Assembly (NCBI GenBank): GCA_016938135.1
Contig: JAFGVD010000035.1
Coordinates: 1-54,916, forward strand
Source: Coriobacteriia bacterium
GTDB lineage: Bacteria; Actinomycetota; Coriobacteriia; Anaerosomatales; Anaerosomataceae
Direction: 5' to 3'
Length of the DNA stretch: 54,916 nucleotides
Both the position numbers and the translations under genes were made by a program. The notes under the pieces were generated by a model, which saw only the letters and a program-made list of their open reading frames with translations, was not told the DNA's origin and made no database searches. Shown in pieces: positions 19,265-29,122 of this stretch. Position 1 is the first letter of the stretch, and each line of letters opens with the position of its first letter.

Positions 19265-20680
19265 TTACGCCTCGGCCTGACCGCCCGCCGTCGGGTGGTA
19301 CTTGTCGATGAAGTCACGAACACGCTTGAGCTCAGCCATAGGCAGCTCGGACATGATCTCCCAGCTGATGCTCAGAGTCTCTTCGATCGTGCGACCGGTG
19401 TCGCCCTGACCGATGATGTGCTTCTCGAATGCATCAGCGAAGTGCAGGTAGCGTCGGTCGGTATCCGACAGCGCTTCCTCACCGACGATGGCAACGAGCC
19501 TGCGAAGGTCACGACCCTGCGCGTATGCGGCGTACATCTGGTTCGCCACGGCACGATGGTCTTCGCGGGTCTTACCTTCACCGATACCGAGGTTCATCAG
19601 TCGCGACAAGCACGGCAGAACGTCGATGGGCGGATAGACGCCACGACGGTGCAGGTGACGCGAGAGAACGATCTGACCTTCGGTGATGTAACCGGTAAGG
19701 TCAGGGATGGGGTGCGTGATGTCATCGTCAGGCATCGACAGGATCGGCAGCTGCGTGACCGAACCCTTGCGGCCCTTGATGCGACCGGCGCGCTCGTAGA
19801 TGGTCGAGAGGTCCGTGTACATGTAGCCGGGGAAGCCTCGGCGACCCGGGACCTCTTCGCGAGCCGTGGAGACCTCGCGCAGCGCCTCGCAGTAGTTCGT
19901 CATGTCCGAGAGAACCACGAGCACCTGCATGTCCTTCTCGAACGCCAGGTACTCGGCGACCGTAAGAGCGGCCTTCGGCGTCAACAGACGCTCGACGGTG
20001 GGGTCGTCGGCTACGTTCAGGAAGAAGACGACGCGCTCGAGAGCGCCTGTCGACTCGAACTGCTGCATGAAGTACGCAGCCTCGCGGTGCGTGATACCCA
20101 TGGCACCGAAGACGATGGCGAACTCCTCGCCGGACTTGACGCTCGCCTGACGGATAATCTGTGCGGCGAGCTCGTTGGCGGGCAGACCCGAACCCGAGAA
20201 GATCGGGAGCTTCTGACCGCGGACGAGCGTGCTCAGGCCATCGATGGCCGAGATACCGGTCTCGATGAAGTCTGCAGGCTGCTCGCGCATGTACGGGTTG
20301 ATCGGCGAACCGGTGATATCCAAACGCTGCTCCGGAATAACAGGAGCACCGCCGTCAATCGGCTTGCCTGTACCATTGAGAACACGACCGAGCAAATCAG
20401 GAGAGACGTCGATCTTCGCGACCTCATCGAGGAAGCGGACACGCGTCACGTCCACGTCGATGCCACGCGTACCCTCGAACACCTGGATGACGGCTGTGGA
20501 GCCGGCAACCTCGAGGACCTGACCGCTGCGCTCCGAGCCGTCCGGCAACGTAAGCGCGACCATCTCGTTGTACGCAACTCCATGAACGTTCTCGACAAAG
20601 ACGAGCGGGCCGGTGATATAGCTGACCGTCTTGTACTCGACGGACAGAAGTGAGCGACCGAGCAAGGTTTCCGGACTCAT
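19265..20680 (-). CDS. atpB: V-type ATP synthase subunit B
   Basis: Non-catalytic nucleotide-site subunit of the A3B3 hexamer. 471 residues; [18 protein letters not shown] at the start, [19 protein letters not shown] in the place of the P-loop, and [25 protein letters not shown], all family hallmarks. The ATG follows the TAG of subunit A with no gap, and GAGGTG at the end of subunit A is the ribosome-binding site, so A and B are translated together as expected for equal stoichiometry. Confidence 0.97.
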   Translation of the reverse strand: MSPETLLGRSLLSVEYKTVSYITGPLVFVENVHGVAYNEMVALTLPDGSERSGQVLEVAGSTAVIQVFEGTRGIDVDVTRVRFLDEVAKIDVSPDLLGRVLNGTGKPIDGGAPVIPEQRLDITGSPINPYMREQPADFIETGISAIDGLSTLVRGQKLPIFSGSGLPANELAAQIIRQASVKSGEEFAIVFGAMGITHREAAYFMQQFESTGALERVVFFLNVADDPTVERLLTPKAALTVAEYLAFEKDMQVLVVLSDMTNYCEALREVSTAREEVPGRRGFPGYMYTDLSTIYERAGRIKGRKGSVTQLPILSMPDDDITHPIPDLTGYITEGQIVLSRHLHRRGVYPPIDVLPCLSRLMNLGIGEGKTREDHRAVANQMYAAYAQGRDLRRLVAIVGEEALSDTDRRYLHFADAFEKHIIGQGDTGRTIEETLSISWEIMSELPMAELKRVRDFIDKYHPTAGGQAEA

Positions 20681-22435
20681 CTACAGCACCTCGATTCCGG
20701 CGATGTCATCGGCGATCTCTTTTGAAAGCTCCTGCATACGCGCAAGCGCCTCCTCATGTGGTGTCGTCTTGAGCTTGGCGATCTCATCACGCAGGGGAAG
20801 CTGCAGGATCTGGCGCAGCGACACACCACGCGACATCGCCTGGGTCGCCGCTTCATCGAATGTGAGGATCGTCTTCAGAAGCCAGTACGACTTCTTCGGC
20901 GGGCAGTAAGCGTCCACGTCGTCGAACGCGAACTGCTGCAAGAAGTCCTCGCGCAACATACGCGCGACTTCCAGAATGATCTTCTCTGTCTCAGGCAGAG
21001 CGTCCGGACCGACGAGCTGGACGATCTCCTGGAGTTCGGTCTCCTTCTGAAGAAGGAACATCGCGCGCTCACGCGTCTCTGCCCAGTCGTCAGCGACCTC
21101 GCCCTCGTACCATGTACGCACCTGACCCAGGAACAGCGTGTACGACTTGGTCCACGAGATAGCCGGGAAGTGCCGGCGATGTGCGAGAGAAGTGTCGAGT
21201 GCCCAGAAGGCACCGGTGACTCGCAGAGAGTTCTGTGTCATCGGCTCAGACATGTCGCCGCCGGGAGGTGATACGGCACCGACCATCGTCACTGAACCGA
21301 CGCGATCTTCACTACCGAGAGGACGTACACGTCCGGAGCGCTCGTAGAACGCGGCAAGACGAGTGGCCAGGTAGGCAGGATAACCTTCCTCACCAGGCAT
21401 CTCTTCAAGACGTCCGGACACTTCGCGAAGCGCCTCACCCCAACGAGAGGTCGAGTCGGCCATCATCGCGACGCTGTAACCCATGTCCCGGTAGTACTCC
21501 GCCAGCGTGACACCGGTGTAGATGGACGCTTCACGCGCCGCAACCGGCATGTTCGAAGTGTTCGCGACCAGAACGGTTCGCTCCATAAGCGGATTGCCTG
21601 TGCGCGGATCCTCTAGCTCCGGGAACTCGGTCAGAACCTCGGTCATCTCATTGCCGCGCTCACCACAGCCGACGTAAACGATGATGTCGACGTCGGCCCA
21701 CTTGGCGAGCGACTGCTGCGTGACCGTCTTGCCCGTCCCGAAACCACCGGGGATGATGGCGTTGCCGCCAAGGGCGATCGGGAAGAACGTATCCAGGATA
21801 CGCATGCCCGTAAGGAACGGGGTGGTGGGATCGAGTTTGCGGACGTAAGGACGTCCCTCTCGGACAGGCCACCACTGGCTCATGCGGATCTCGTGCTTGT
21901 CGTCGAGAACGACAAGCACTTCATCGACTATGTAACTACCGGCAGAGATCACCTTGGTGACCTTGCCGCTCATGCGCGGGGGAACCATGACTTTGTGCAA
22001 GATCGTGGCACTCTCGGGCACGGTACCGATGCAGTCGCCACCGGTTACTTCCTGCCCCACCTCAACGGTAGGGGTGAACTCCCAAACCTTCTCATGGTCG
22101 AGTGCGGCAACAACAGTACCTCGAGCGATGAAGTCACTTGCGGTCTGTTCCGCGATGACCGGCAATGGACGCTGTATACCGTCGTAAATCGACGATAGGA
22201 GTCCCGGCCCGAGCTCGAGCATCAACGGTCCGTCAGTTGACTCGACAGGCTCCCCGATCTTCAGGCCCGAGGTGTCCTCGTAGACCTGGATCGTCGCGAG
22301 GTCACCCTCGAGTCGAATGACTTCGCCCATGAGGCCGACAAGGCCTACACGCACGACGTCGTACATCTTGATTCCGGTCATTCCATCGGCCACGACGACC
22401 GGACCGGTGATCTTGGCTAGCGTTCCGAGAATCAT
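20681..22435 (-). CDS. atpA: V-type ATP synthase subunit A (catalytic)
   Basis: Catalytic ATPase/ATP synthase subunit. 584 residues, the normal length. Walker [18 protein letters not shown] is followed by [16 protein letters not shown] and the [20 protein letters not shown] region. The 'non-homologous region' that distinguishes A from F-type beta subunits is present (about 120-200). It overlaps subunit F by one base and abuts subunit B. No sign of an intein. Confidence 0.98.
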   Translation of the reverse strand: MILGTLAKITGPVVVADGMTGIKMYDVVRVGLVGLMGEVIRLEGDLATIQVYEDTSGLKIGEPVESTDGPLMLELGPGLLSSIYDGIQRPLPVIAEQTASDFIARGTVVAALDHEKVWEFTPTVEVGQEVTGGDCIGTVPESATILHKVMVPPRMSGKVTKVISAGSYIVDEVLVVLDDKHEIRMSQWWPVREGRPYVRKLDPTTPFLTGMRILDTFFPIALGGNAIIPGGFGTGKTVTQQSLAKWADVDIIVYVGCGERGNEMTEVLTEFPELEDPRTGNPLMERTVLVANTSNMPVAAREASIYTGVTLAEYYRDMGYSVAMMADSTSRWGEALREVSGRLEEMPGEEGYPAYLATRLAAFYERSGRVRPLGSEDRVGSVTMVGAVSPPGGDMSEPMTQNSLRVTGAFWALDTSLAHRRHFPAISWTKSYTLFLGQVRTWYEGEVADDWAETRERAMFLLQKETELQEIVQLVGPDALPETEKIILEVARMLREDFLQQFAFDDVDAYCPPKKSYWLLKTILTFDEAATQAMSRGVSLRQILQLPLRDEIAKLKTTPHEEALARMQELSKEIADDIAGIEVL

Positions 22436-22767
22436 CAGCCTCGCCTCAGTGTTATGTCGAATCCGATTGCTCTTCGGATCAGGCGTGCTAGGTACGCCCT
22501 GTGGTCCTCTTCTTCTTGCAGCTTCTCGCGTATCGGGAGCGTGATAACGATCGGTCGATACGTCTGGTTGATCTTCTGTTGCGTGCGCTCGTCGATATCG
22601 GTCATGAACGCTTCGTTCACAGCGACGATACCGCTCGTATCGTCATCGATGAGCTGATTAAGGGCACGACGTGCCTCTTCAGGGCCCTCGACGGCGACAA
22701 CGTCGACGCCGGCAAGCCCGAATCCGTCAGCCGTGTCCGTGTCCGTGAGCACGATGAGCTTATACAA
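22435..22767 (-). CDS. atpF: V-type ATP synthase subunit F
   Basis: Small rotor-associated subunit linking the shaft to the head. 110 residues with a Rossmann-like pattern: [20 protein letters not shown], then IVAVNEAF and [11 protein letters not shown]. It overlaps subunit C by eight bases and subunit A by one base. The charged C-terminal helix is as in the family. Confidence 0.93.
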   Translation of the reverse strand: MYKLIVLTDTDTADGFGLAGVDVVAVEGPEEARRALNQLIDDDTSGIVAVNEAFMTDIDERTQQKINQTYRPIVITLPIREKLQEEEDHRAYLARLIRRAIGFDITLRRG

Positions 22768-23851
22768 TGATGAGCTCCTCCTTTATGCGCTCCACGGGCA
22801 TACCTACCGATACTCCCTTGACGATGATCCGCAGGTTTGTGACCTCATTTGCCTTGGCCCACATATATCCGATGATGATGCCAACACCCAGAGGCTCTCC
22901 CTGACCTGCCGCAAACGCACGACGCATCAAGTAGTCCTCCAGAGCACGTTCGAACACTGATACCGACCCGTGTTCGACGTACTTGATGGCTACAGCTTCT
23001 ACGGGACGTCCATAGGGCGTCCTCTTGAGTCGTTCATAAACCTCGTCAACGTCTGACATGGACGCGAGATCGCTGAACAGCTCCTCTTTGACGTGAAGGC
23101 CGCCGGGCAGGTAGAACCGGTTGACCTCTTCCGCCTCAACATCTGCGTTCAACAATCGCAAACATGTGAGCAGGTTGATCGTGTCCACTTGCACGCCAAG
23201 GAACCTGCGTGCAAGCTTCGCGTTCGATCGCCTGCAGCGCAAAGACTTGTCAGCCCATGCCGTGTAGAACTTGTCCAGCGCCAACTCGAGAACAGACAGA
23301 TCGCCATCCTCGTTGTAGTGCGCCATCTCCGCACGAAGCGGCACGGCGTATGGCAGCTCCCACGTTGCAAGAGTGTCCACAAGAGCCTTGACACTCGGCT
23401 GCTTCGCGAGCTCCACCATATCCACGTGCGACAGCTGTCCTACCGCGATGAGACTATCCTCGATCTCCTCGTGGGAGAGTGACATGTGAATGCCACGGAG
23501 GATCGTCTTGACGTTGAAGAGATCCCATCTGCCGAGCAGGACTATCATCAGGCCGTACGCTTCATCGTTGGCAAGCCCGAGGACTTTCCGGAACTTGCGA
23601 ACCATGTTGTCTTTCAGCGCTTCATCGACCTGCTGGGCGGTACGACCGTGCAGCAGCCGCTCCTCAAGATCCGGACCGTACTCCGTCTGCATGAGTACCT
23701 GGATAACGTCGCTTATGTCCTTGGAGGCCATAAGGTCATCCAGGTACGCCTGCGTGAACAGGCGTGCCCTCATGCCTCGAACACGGGCATTGGAGTAGCC
23801 GTAGTCTCTTCCCGGATTGCTCTTTCGCTGGAGTGTGGCCACTGCGCTCAT
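22760..23851 (-). CDS. atpC: V-type ATP synthase subunit C
   Basis: Funnel-shaped adaptor between the shaft and the proteolipid ring (equivalent to yeast subunit d). 363 residues, all helical; begins with DYGYSNARVRGMRARLF, the typical opening of the family, and ends VTNLRIIVKGVSVGMPVERIKEEL. It overlaps subunit E by one base and F by eight bases. Confidence 0.94.
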   Translation of the reverse strand: MSAVATLQRKSNPGRDYGYSNARVRGMRARLFTQAYLDDLMASKDISDVIQVLMQTEYGPDLEERLLHGRTAQQVDEALKDNMVRKFRKVLGLANDEAYGLMIVLLGRWDLFNVKTILRGIHMSLSHEEIEDSLIAVGQLSHVDMVELAKQPSVKALVDTLATWELPYAVPLRAEMAHYNEDGDLSVLELALDKFYTAWADKSLRCRRSNAKLARRFLGVQVDTINLLTCLRLLNADVEAEEVNRFYLPGGLHVKEELFSDLASMSDVDEVYERLKRTPYGRPVEAVAIKYVEHGSVSVFERALEDYLMRRAFAAGQGEPLGVGIIIGYMWAKANEVTNLRIIVKGVSVGMPVERIKEELIIV

Positions 23852-24426
23852 CAGCCCAAAATCTCCGACACGCGCGCATAGGTGAACTCATGCGACTTGG
23901 CCAGACGTGTTTCAAACGTATTGCTACGCAAGATACGCCCGTTCTCGGTGGAGACCACAACGCCGCCGCTTGTCTGCAGACTTGGATCGATCGTGCAGCT
24001 TGCGTTCAACTCTTTCGCTGCCTTCTCGGCAAGTCCGGCGTCTGCGGGATCGACATGCATGGTGCATTCGCCCTCGACCCCAGCCAACGCCTCTTCAGCA
24101 AGCGCCCGGAAGACACTCTCATACTCTTCGGTCGCACGCAGCGCGCCAAGCCTGACGGCAGCATCCTCGAAGACCTGCTTGACCACGCTCTCGCGCACGG
24201 CAGCCAGATGCTTCTTGTTATCCAGCTTAGCAGCATTGATGGTCTTACCGGTCCTCTGCCCGACCAATTCCCGAGCGCCTTGCAGCCTTTGCTCGCGTAC
24301 TCGATCAGCCTGAGCATTCGCTTCAGCCAACACGGCCGCAGCTTGACCTTCGGCCGCACGAACGAGTTCGCTGCACTCAGCGTCAGCCTGCTCATCGAGC
24401 GCCTTGAAGATGTCCTCTATCGCCAT
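23851..24426 (-). CDS. atpE: V-type ATP synthase subunit E
   Basis: Peripheral stalk subunit, partner of subunit H/G. 191 residues: a long N-terminal Ala/Glu/Arg-rich coiled coil (about 1-85) followed by a mixed domain containing VDPADAGLAEKAAKEL and GGVVVSTENGRI. It is separated from the proteolipid gene by 68 bases that hold a short hairpin, and overlaps subunit C by one base. The family is weakly conserved; position in the operon supports the call. Confidence 0.93.
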   Translation of the reverse strand: MAIEDIFKALDEQADAECSELVRAAEGQAAAVLAEANAQADRVREQRLQGARELVGQRTGKTINAAKLDNKKHLAAVRESVVKQVFEDAAVRLGALRATEEYESVFRALAEEALAGVEGECTMHVDPADAGLAEKAAKELNASCTIDPSLQTSGGVVVSTENGRILRSNTFETRLAKSHEFTYARVSEILG

Positions 24427-24456
24427 TCGTCAATCCTTCCGCGCGTTCACCGGGTG

Positions 24457-24482
24457 GAACGGTTTGCTGCGCCTTGCCGTTC
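24457..24482 (-). other. hairpin between proteolipid K and subunit E genes
   Basis: GAACGG (24457-24462) and CCGTTC (24477-24482) flank a 14-base loop, 12 bases after the proteolipid stop. Not followed by U. It may mark a processing or pausing site that helps raise proteolipid output relative to the next genes; this is inference. Confidence 0.35.
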
Positions 24483-24494
24483 TGAACGTGCTGA

Positions 24495-24821
24495 CTATGC
24501 AGCGGTACCGATCATGAACGCGATAACGAAACCGAGCAGTACGATGATCTCAGGGAGAGCCTGCAGAACGATCAGGTTCATGCCTGCCTCAGGACGCTCG
24601 GCGAGCGTACCGGCACCTGCGGCACCGATGCGGGCCTGTGCGTAGCCAGCAGCCAGAGCGGACACACTCATGGCCAGACCGGCCGCGATCGCACGTGCGA
24701 TATACACGTTGTCGCCGAGTGTTGCAGTAGTACCTTCCTCGGCCAGAGCAATGGCCGGGACAACCATGGCAGCAACGAATGAGCTACCGAAAACCTTTCT
24801 TGCGAGCTTGTTCTTGATCAT
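24495..24821 (-). CDS. atpK: V-type ATP synthase subunit K (proteolipid ring)
   Basis: Membrane rotor ring subunit that carries the transported ion. 108 residues. Hydrophobic segments at about 11-28, 41-61 and 82-106; the last contains the ion-binding carboxylate Glu91 in LQALPEIIVLLG, and GAAGAGTLAERPEAG forms the cytoplasmic loop. The first segment (with AIALAEEG) looks like a cleavable leader or extra helix, leaving a single two-helix hairpin of the 8 kDa type rather than the doubled 16 kDa type. H+ or Na+ specificity cannot be settled by eye. It overlaps subunit I by four bases. Confidence 0.94.
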   Translation of the reverse strand: MIKNKLARKVFGSSFVAAMVVPAIALAEEGTTATLGDNVYIARAIAAGLAMSVSALAAGYAQARIGAAGAGTLAERPEAGMNLIVLQALPEIIVLLGFVIAFMIGTAA

Positions 24822-26788
24822 GCGCTCTTTTCACCTCCGGTTTTGTGGAACGGCTTGTACTCTTCTTTGCTCGTCTCATAGTACTTCTGGCCGAACTCAT
24901 AGAAGTTGAGACGTAATGCATGAACTGTTGGCGTAAAGGCCGCCAATACCAAATGCAATGCATGGAACAGCACTGCAACGAACACTCCGACGAGGAACGG
25001 CATGCTCTCCGCCATCGTGTTGATAGCTGTTGCGAAGATGGCGTCTGAAAGGCCGACGGCCATGATACGGATGTAGCTCGCGGTATGGGACACAAGCTCC
25101 AGTGTCTCGACCGCGCCCATGACGCCTCCGTAGCGAAGCACACCATATACACCGACGACCATGACGGCGCCGCCGATCATCTGCCCCACTGGCTTGATGC
25201 CTGCGCCCAGCAGGTACGCCGATACACCAAGGATGATCCCGCCCAGGATCAGGCTGGCGAGCCCACTCTTCACATAGGCGTGCTTCATATGCTTGGTCTT
25301 GAAAGCATTGACAGCGCCAAGGATCAGTCCGAAGACCATCTGTACGACTCCAAGACCAAGCGCCATCACCATCAACGGAACGACACTGTGCTCTCGGTTG
25401 TACGGTAGAACGAAGTCACCAAACAACGGGATGGTCTTGATGACCTCAGCTTCCCAGAGGATGCCTCCGAAGAACTCGCCATAGAAGAAGCCGAAGATGA
25501 TAGCAGCGGTGGCTGCCGGACCGAACAGACCGGTCGCGAGCTGCACACCCTCGTTATCCTTGAACTTGAAACGCATCCACAGGATGATCGCCAGCATGAT
25601 GGCGCCATAGCCGATGTCGCCGACGATCATACCGAAGATCAACGGGAAGCTGATCGCCCAGACCATCGAAGGATCGACAGTTCCGTACTGCGGCTTGCCA
25701 CCCATCAGATAGCCCATGACCCATGCAGAAGGCTCGACCCACTTCGCGTTCTTGAGCGCGACCGGAGTCTCCTCGAAATCATGCTCCCCGATCTCGAGCT
25801 GATTGATGATGACATCGTCTTTGAAGCTGTCATAGACAAGACCGCGAAGCGCTTTGACGTCCGACACGGGCAACCAGCCGGTGACGATGAACGCGTACTC
25901 GGTCTGACCGAACTTGGGAATCGCGCGAACCTCATCGATCTTGTCAACGAGGACGTCACGGATGCTCGAAAGCCGCAAATACCACTTCGCGGACATGTCA
26001 TCGAGCTCCTGGCGAACCTGCTCCAAGCGTGCAGGCAAGTCCGTCTTGCGGTCCTTGAGCTGGTCATACGCCACATCAAACGGCACGTCCTGGAACTCGG
26101 AAGGCAGCCTGACCTGGTTCACGTTCTCCATCGCGAGGAACTTGTGGACCGGGTCGGAGTACTTCCTTGAGAACACCACGATAACTGCGGTCGTATCTTC
26201 ATCCACATCAGTCGACACAATCTCACACTGGCTCTTGGTGAGGTCGTCGAGCTCTTTCTTCAGTTCCTCCAGAGCGCCCTTGTACTTGCGCTCCACGAGC
26301 AGTGCCACCGAATCGAACGCGCCAGTCGTGACTATCTGCTTAGCCAGTGGCTGGATCTTGTGAAGAATCGGCTCATAGCGTGCGAGCAAAGCAAGCTCGC
26401 TCTCCATTGACGCCTGCGCCTGAGCAAGACTCGAGGTCTTGTCCTCAACCTGCTCGATGGTATCGGTGACCTGAGCGGCGAGTTCCTTGCTATCCAGCTT
26501 CCACAACTCGAGATACTGCTTTTGGCGGGAGGCCTCGTCGATCTTCGTGGCAGGCAGATTGAGGGCCTTGAGAATAGAGCGTAGCCGGAGCAGCAAGTCC
26601 TCCATACGCTCAAGTTCGACCGCCTGGTTCTCAACGACTTCCATCTGCTCAAGCGGTACATCTCCGGCCTGGATCTTCTTGGTAAGATCCTCGATATGCA
26701 GAGTGCCCTCTTCGTGCAGAAGTGAAAGAACGTCAAAGAAGCGGTTCTTCGGACCGATAAGTTCAACTTTTGCCATTGGGACTAACAT
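24818..26788 (-). CDS. atpI: V-type ATP synthase subunit I (membrane stator)
   Basis: Stator channel subunit (subunit a). 656 residues: a soluble N-terminal half with two coiled-coil arms (about 40-300), then about seven or eight membrane helices from about residue 370. Family landmarks include VTGWLPVSDVKALRGLVYDS, WVEPSAWVMGYLMGGKPQYG and the FALATAINT/LFHALHLVLAAFTPTVHALRL-type end seen as FHALHLVLAAFTP and ALRLNFYEF. The ATG at 26788 is chosen because GGAGGT lies six bases before it; an ATG 12 bases later is the alternative. Confidence 0.96.
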   Translation of the reverse strand: MLVPMAKVELIGPKNRFFDVLSLLHEEGTLHIEDLTKKIQAGDVPLEQMEVVENQAVELERMEDLLLRLRSILKALNLPATKIDEASRQKQYLELWKLDSKELAAQVTDTIEQVEDKTSSLAQAQASMESELALLARYEPILHKIQPLAKQIVTTGAFDSVALLVERKYKGALEELKKELDDLTKSQCEIVSTDVDEDTTAVIVVFSRKYSDPVHKFLAMENVNQVRLPSEFQDVPFDVAYDQLKDRKTDLPARLEQVRQELDDMSAKWYLRLSSIRDVLVDKIDEVRAIPKFGQTEYAFIVTGWLPVSDVKALRGLVYDSFKDDVIINQLEIGEHDFEETPVALKNAKWVEPSAWVMGYLMGGKPQYGTVDPSMVWAISFPLIFGMIVGDIGYGAIMLAIILWMRFKFKDNEGVQLATGLFGPAATAAIIFGFFYGEFFGGILWEAEVIKTIPLFGDFVLPYNREHSVVPLMVMALGLGVVQMVFGLILGAVNAFKTKHMKHAYVKSGLASLILGGIILGVSAYLLGAGIKPVGQMIGGAVMVVGVYGVLRYGGVMGAVETLELVSHTASYIRIMAVGLSDAIFATAINTMAESMPFLVGVFVAVLFHALHLVLAAFTPTVHALRLNFYEFGQKYYETSKEEYKPFHKTGGEKSA

Positions 26789-26838
26789 ACGCGTACCTCC
26801 CCCCAGTGATGCGATGGGTCTGACAATACCTATCTACG

Positions 26839-27207
26839 TCAGGCGTTCGTCACGATGTTGACTATGTAGTCAACAGCTTCTCCGCGACGTGCGGAAAGCT
26901 GTGCCTTCAAGTCCTTCGCTTCGTCGACGATACCTGCCCGCAGACTTTCAGCCTCTTTCTGAGCGTCGTCCAGCGCCTTCTGGGTGAACTCTTTGACTTC
27001 CTTGTCAGCCTGGGCGTCAGAGCTCTTGAGTATCTCCGTCGCCTTTCGGCGAGCTTCAGCCACGGTCTTTTCGGCCTGACCTTTAGCTGCCAGGACCCGC
27101 CCGGAGATTTCCATCTCCTTCTCGCGGATCTGATAGAGAGGCGAATTGGCGTCTTTGTTCACGACGTCCTGATGGAATCTGATCTCCTCCAGAACCTTCT
27201 CGTCCAC
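26839..27207 (-). CDS. atpH: V-type ATP synthase subunit H/G (peripheral stalk)
   Basis: 122 residues, one long coiled coil rich in Ala, Glu and Lys (about 20-105), as expected for the stalk subunit that pairs with E. The start is a GTG at 27207 with GAGGGG seven bases upstream. It is the first gene of the V-ATPase operon; operon position is a main support because coiled coils carry little family signal. The 239 bases before it (27208-27446) hold no gene and I could not settle on a promoter there. Confidence 0.85.
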   Translation of the reverse strand: MDEKVLEEIRFHQDVVNKDANSPLYQIREKEMEISGRVLAAKGQAEKTVAEARRKATEILKSSDAQADKEVKEFTQKALDDAQKEAESLRAGIVDEAKDLKAQLSARRGEAVDYIVNIVTNA

Positions 27208-27446
27208 TGGCTATCCCCTCTTCTCTATTCCGTCCTTGCGAGTCCGATCGGGACGCAGGCCCAAGAAGATCGGAAGCGCATGCTTCTACGATGAGCGCGC
27301 AAGACAAACGCGGACACGCGCTGCGGTCTCAGATGGGGTTTTCGCCAGGGGCTGAGCGGTTTCCTGCAAGATGAGAGGATTAATCTAAGTTCACGCAATT
27401 CGCGGAACAGGGGCTGCTCTGAGGACGTTCTCGCAGCTCAGAAAGG

Positions 27447-28565
27447 TCAGACGTAGCGACGCTCCATGCGACGGGAAAAACTGCATGCTGATTCATAATT
27501 GATGGTCCCGGCCTTCTCGGACAACTCATCCATGAGAATACGCTCGTCCGCCTGGGTACCCACCAGGACGACTTCATCGCCGACGCTGACGTCCAAGCCT
27601 GCAGGCACCTCGATCATGAGCTGATCCATGCACACCCGGCCTATTTGCGAGCAGCGGCGTCCGCTTATGAGGACGTCCATCTTGTTGGAGAGCACGCGAT
27701 GCACTCCGTCGGCATAACCCAGTGGCAAGGTCGCGACGGTGGTGGGTGCAGCCGCCTGCCAGGTCAAGCCATAGCTGACGCCGTCCCCAAGACCGATCCG
27801 CTTCACGAACGATACGCGCGCCTTGACGGCCATTGCAGGCTTAAGGTCGATCTTGCCGTACGTGGCCGAAGAGGGATGAAGCCCATAGATAGCGATGCCG
27901 CAACGCACCATATCCAGATGCGTGCCCGGGTGCAGGATCGTTGCAGCGCTATTCGCAGCATGCACCACAGGAGGCCTGACGCCTTCCGTTCGCATCCGCT
28001 CGAGCGCGGCGCCGAAGCTTTCGACCTGGCGGTCGAACCCCCAGTCACCCGGAGTTTCCGCAGTCGCGAAGTGCGTGAAGGCCCCTTCCATCTCCAGAGC
28101 CGGGAATCCACGCAGCCACGTCACGAAATCCGCCGCACCCTCTGCATGGACACCGATGCGGTTCATGCCGCTGTCTATCTTGAGATGAAAGCGAGCCGTC
28201 CTTTGCGAGAGCATCGCCCGCTTGCTCAGCGCCAAAGCGAACTCGCGGGTCGCGACAGCCGGTATGATGTCGTGCTCGAGCACGGTGGCCACGGCGCTTG
28301 CCGGTGGCTCGGAGAGCAAGTGTATGGGCACAGTGAGCCCTGCTTCCCGCAGCGCAACCGCTTCTTCGACTGTGGCCACGCCCAGACGATCGGCGCCACC
28401 GGCAAGGGCCGCCCGCGCGGCCCGCTGCGCACCGTGACCATAGCCATCCGCTTTCACGACGGCCATGAACCGTGTACTTGCAGGGACAAGCGCTTTCAGC
28501 GTGCGGACATTGGCAGTGATCGCGGCCGTGTCGACCTCGACCCAGGCGTAGCGGCTGTAGCCCAT
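27447..28565 (-). CDS. alr: alanine racemase
   Basis: Makes D-alanine for peptidoglycan. PLP enzyme, 372 residues. The PLP lysine is Lys38 in AVVKADGYGHGAQ; the second active-site loop is GDGVSYGLTWQ with the catalytic Tyr, and GRVCMDQLMIEVP is a further family motif. The start ATG lies four bases after the CBS-protein stop. It forms a functional set with glmM and glmS upstream, all supplying wall precursors. A weak hairpin (27418-27442) follows the stop. Confidence 0.97.
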   Translation of the reverse strand: MGYSRYAWVEVDTAAITANVRTLKALVPASTRFMAVVKADGYGHGAQRAARAALAGGADRLGVATVEEAVALREAGLTVPIHLLSEPPASAVATVLEHDIIPAVATREFALALSKRAMLSQRTARFHLKIDSGMNRIGVHAEGAADFVTWLRGFPALEMEGAFTHFATAETPGDWGFDRQVESFGAALERMRTEGVRPPVVHAANSAATILHPGTHLDMVRCGIAIYGLHPSSATYGKIDLKPAMAVKARVSFVKRIGLGDGVSYGLTWQAAAPTTVATLPLGYADGVHRVLSNKMDVLISGRRCSQIGRVCMDQLMIEVPAGLDVSVGDEVVLVGTQADERILMDELSEKAGTINYESACSFSRRMERRYV

Positions 28566-28569
28566 TCAG

Positions 28570-29031
28570 TTACTCCCCCAGAATCAGGGAGCGAACGATA
28601 TCAGACTTGCTCACGATACCCACGAGCGTCTCGCCGTCGAGGACCGGAACGCGACTGACCTCTCGGTCCACCATGAGTGTCGCCACATCCTCGACGGTGG
28701 TATCGACCTGGACGACTATGGGCTTCTCGGTCATCACATCGCCTACCGTGGCGCCCACGGCTTTCTTGAGTTCGGATTCGAAGCGTGCGGTGGCCGGCGG
28801 ATACATGATGAGCCCGTCAAGCAGGTGGATATATGTAGGGAACTCCATCTTCACATCTTGCATGATGAGGTCGCTTTCGCTCACGATGCCGACGAGCTCG
28901 CCTTCATCGACGACCGGAAGCGCGCCGACCTTCTTCTCGACCATAGCTCTTGCGGCGTCTTTGACCGTCATCGACGTGGAAACGGTCACCGGGTCAGGCG
29001 TCATGATGTCCCGAGCTGTGAGTGTTGCCAT
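28570..29031 (-). CDS. CBS-domain pair protein
   Basis: 153 residues made of two CBS domains and nothing else: first about 1-60 (ARDIMTPDPVTVSTSMTVKDA and VGIVSESDLIMQD), second about 93-153 (VGDVMTEKPIVVQVDTTVEDVA and VGIVSKSDIVRSLI). Such pairs bind adenine nucleotides and act as sensors for partner proteins. The partner here is unknown; the four-base gap to alr means co-translation. It is an addition to the usual actinobacterial nnr-alr arrangement. A stem (29049-29062) and AAGGAGG precede the ATG. Confidence 0.9.
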   Translation of the reverse strand: MATLTARDIMTPDPVTVSTSMTVKDAARAMVEKKVGALPVVDEGELVGIVSESDLIMQDVKMEFPTYIHLLDGLIMYPPATARFESELKKAVGATVGDVMTEKPIVVQVDTTVEDVATLMVDREVSRVPVLDGETLVGIVSKSDIVRSLILGE

Positions 29032-29048
29032 GATATGTCCTCCTTAAG

Positions 29049-29062
29049 CCGGCTCTCGCCGG
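29049..29062 (-). other. small stem just upstream of the CBS gene ribosome-binding site
   Basis: CCGGC, TCTC or GAGA loop, GCCGG: a five-base-pair stem ending a few bases before AAGGAGG. It leaves the ribosome-binding site exposed. Role unknown. Confidence 0.35.
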
Positions 29063-29094
29063 AGCGGGCCATCTGATCTCATATGTAGATGATA

Positions 29095-29116
29095 CCCGCA
29101 GTTCAGCACCTGCGGG
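29095..29116 (-). terminator. possible terminator after the NAD(P)HX repair gene
   Basis: CCCGCAG (29095-29101) and CTGCGGG (29110-29116), perfect seven-base-pair stem with an eight-base loop, starting six bases after the stop codon. The tail TATCATCT is only partly U-rich, so partial read-through to the CBS gene and alr is likely. Confidence 0.5.
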
Positions 29117-29122
29117 AGTCGA

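Noticed and set aside
27208-27446. Promoter of the V-ATPase operon
   Set aside because: Several TTG- and TA-rich hexamers occur, but none with both good boxes and correct spacing; nothing reported.
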